This document shows, in pieces, positions 32,963 through 33,065 of a DNA stretch of 33,065 bases. The position numbers were made by a program, and so were the translations under genes. Numbering within the stretch: position 1 is the first letter of the stretch; the number at the start of each line of letters is the position of its first letter. This DNA comes from an uncultured Prevotellaceae bacterium (GTDB lineage: Bacteria > Bacteroidota > Bacteroidia > Bacteroidales > Bacteroidaceae): positions 1-33,065 of the forward strand of contig CACYRS010000024.1 in the NCBI GenBank assembly GCA_902776935.1. Direction: 5' to 3'. The notes under the pieces are model-generated. The model was not told the DNA's origin and did not search any database. It saw only the letters and a program-made list of their open reading frames with translations.

Positions 32963-33065
32963 CCATAAAACCAGCCATCGGATAACAAAAGAGGAGAAAA
33001 GCGGAAAAATCGTTGCAAATCAGGGGATTGGGATGGAAACTGCGGAATGATGAGTACAGTGGACT

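Overview
The window looks like a chromosomal segment from a member of the Bacteroidota, most likely order Bacteroidales and close to Prevotella. Several signals point that way. Eight of the promoters I can place carry the TAnnTTTG -7 box of that phylum, usually followed by CA. The gene set also fits: a DUF4292 lipoprotein, an S46 dipeptidyl-peptidase, a fused SpmA/SpmB protein, a glycine-lipid-type acyltransferase pair, a LruC/DUF4842-type lipoprotein, and an FtsI with a C-terminal PASTA domain. The species assignment is inferred from gene content only. I see no rRNA, tRNA, CRISPR array, insertion sequence or prophage.

Layout. Positions 1-212 hold two hairpins (one a clear terminator) and the promoter of an ArgE/DapE-like M20 deacylase (213-1280). 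Facing it, with only 2 bp between the stop codons, is a leftward operon of dut, a TPR lipoprotein, a DUF4292 lipoprotein and an EnvC-like coiled-coil/LytM protein (6062 down to 1283). A dGTPase gene (6201-7541) diverges from dut and converges, 6 bp apart, on a leftward acyltransferase pair (9394 down to 7548) resembling GlsA and GlsB of glycine-lipid synthesis.

The core of the window is an uninterrupted division and cell wall (dcw) cluster, 9684-25177, all on the + strand: mraZ, rsmH, ftsL, ftsI, murE, mraY, murD, ftsW, murG, murC, ftsQ, ftsA, ftsZ. It starts at a promoter with TGGGN repeats that look like a MraZ operator, and ends at a strong terminator after ftsZ. It makes lipid II (MurE, MurD, MurC, MraY, MurG) and the divisome that uses it (FtsL, FtsQ, FtsI, FtsW, FtsA, FtsZ). 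murF, ddl and murB are not in it. Its gaps are short or negative. The two gaps around ftsA are built from an octamer repeat (GTAAAAAR) that ends exactly at the ATG of ftsA and of ftsZ.

Downstream are a large surface lipoprotein with a C-terminal LruC/DUF4842-like region (25431-27641) between two look-alike terminators, then a 407-bp non-coding stretch with a second strong hairpin and other possible structure. Last comes a rightward operon of spmA/spmB fusion, Wzx-like flippase and a DPP7-type S46 peptidase (28049-32918). The peptidase gene carries a 9-bp tandem repeat in its signal peptide and a 21-bp tandem repeat over its stop codon.

Most of the window is conserved housekeeping content. 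The most unusual signals are non-coding: start-codon-phased octamer repeats at ftsA and ftsZ, the MraZ operator, near-leaderless promoter placement, and the structured gap before the spm gene. At the protein level they are a LytM domain without zinc ligands and a MraY with a diverged histidine loop. I did not find a clearly new multi-gene system.
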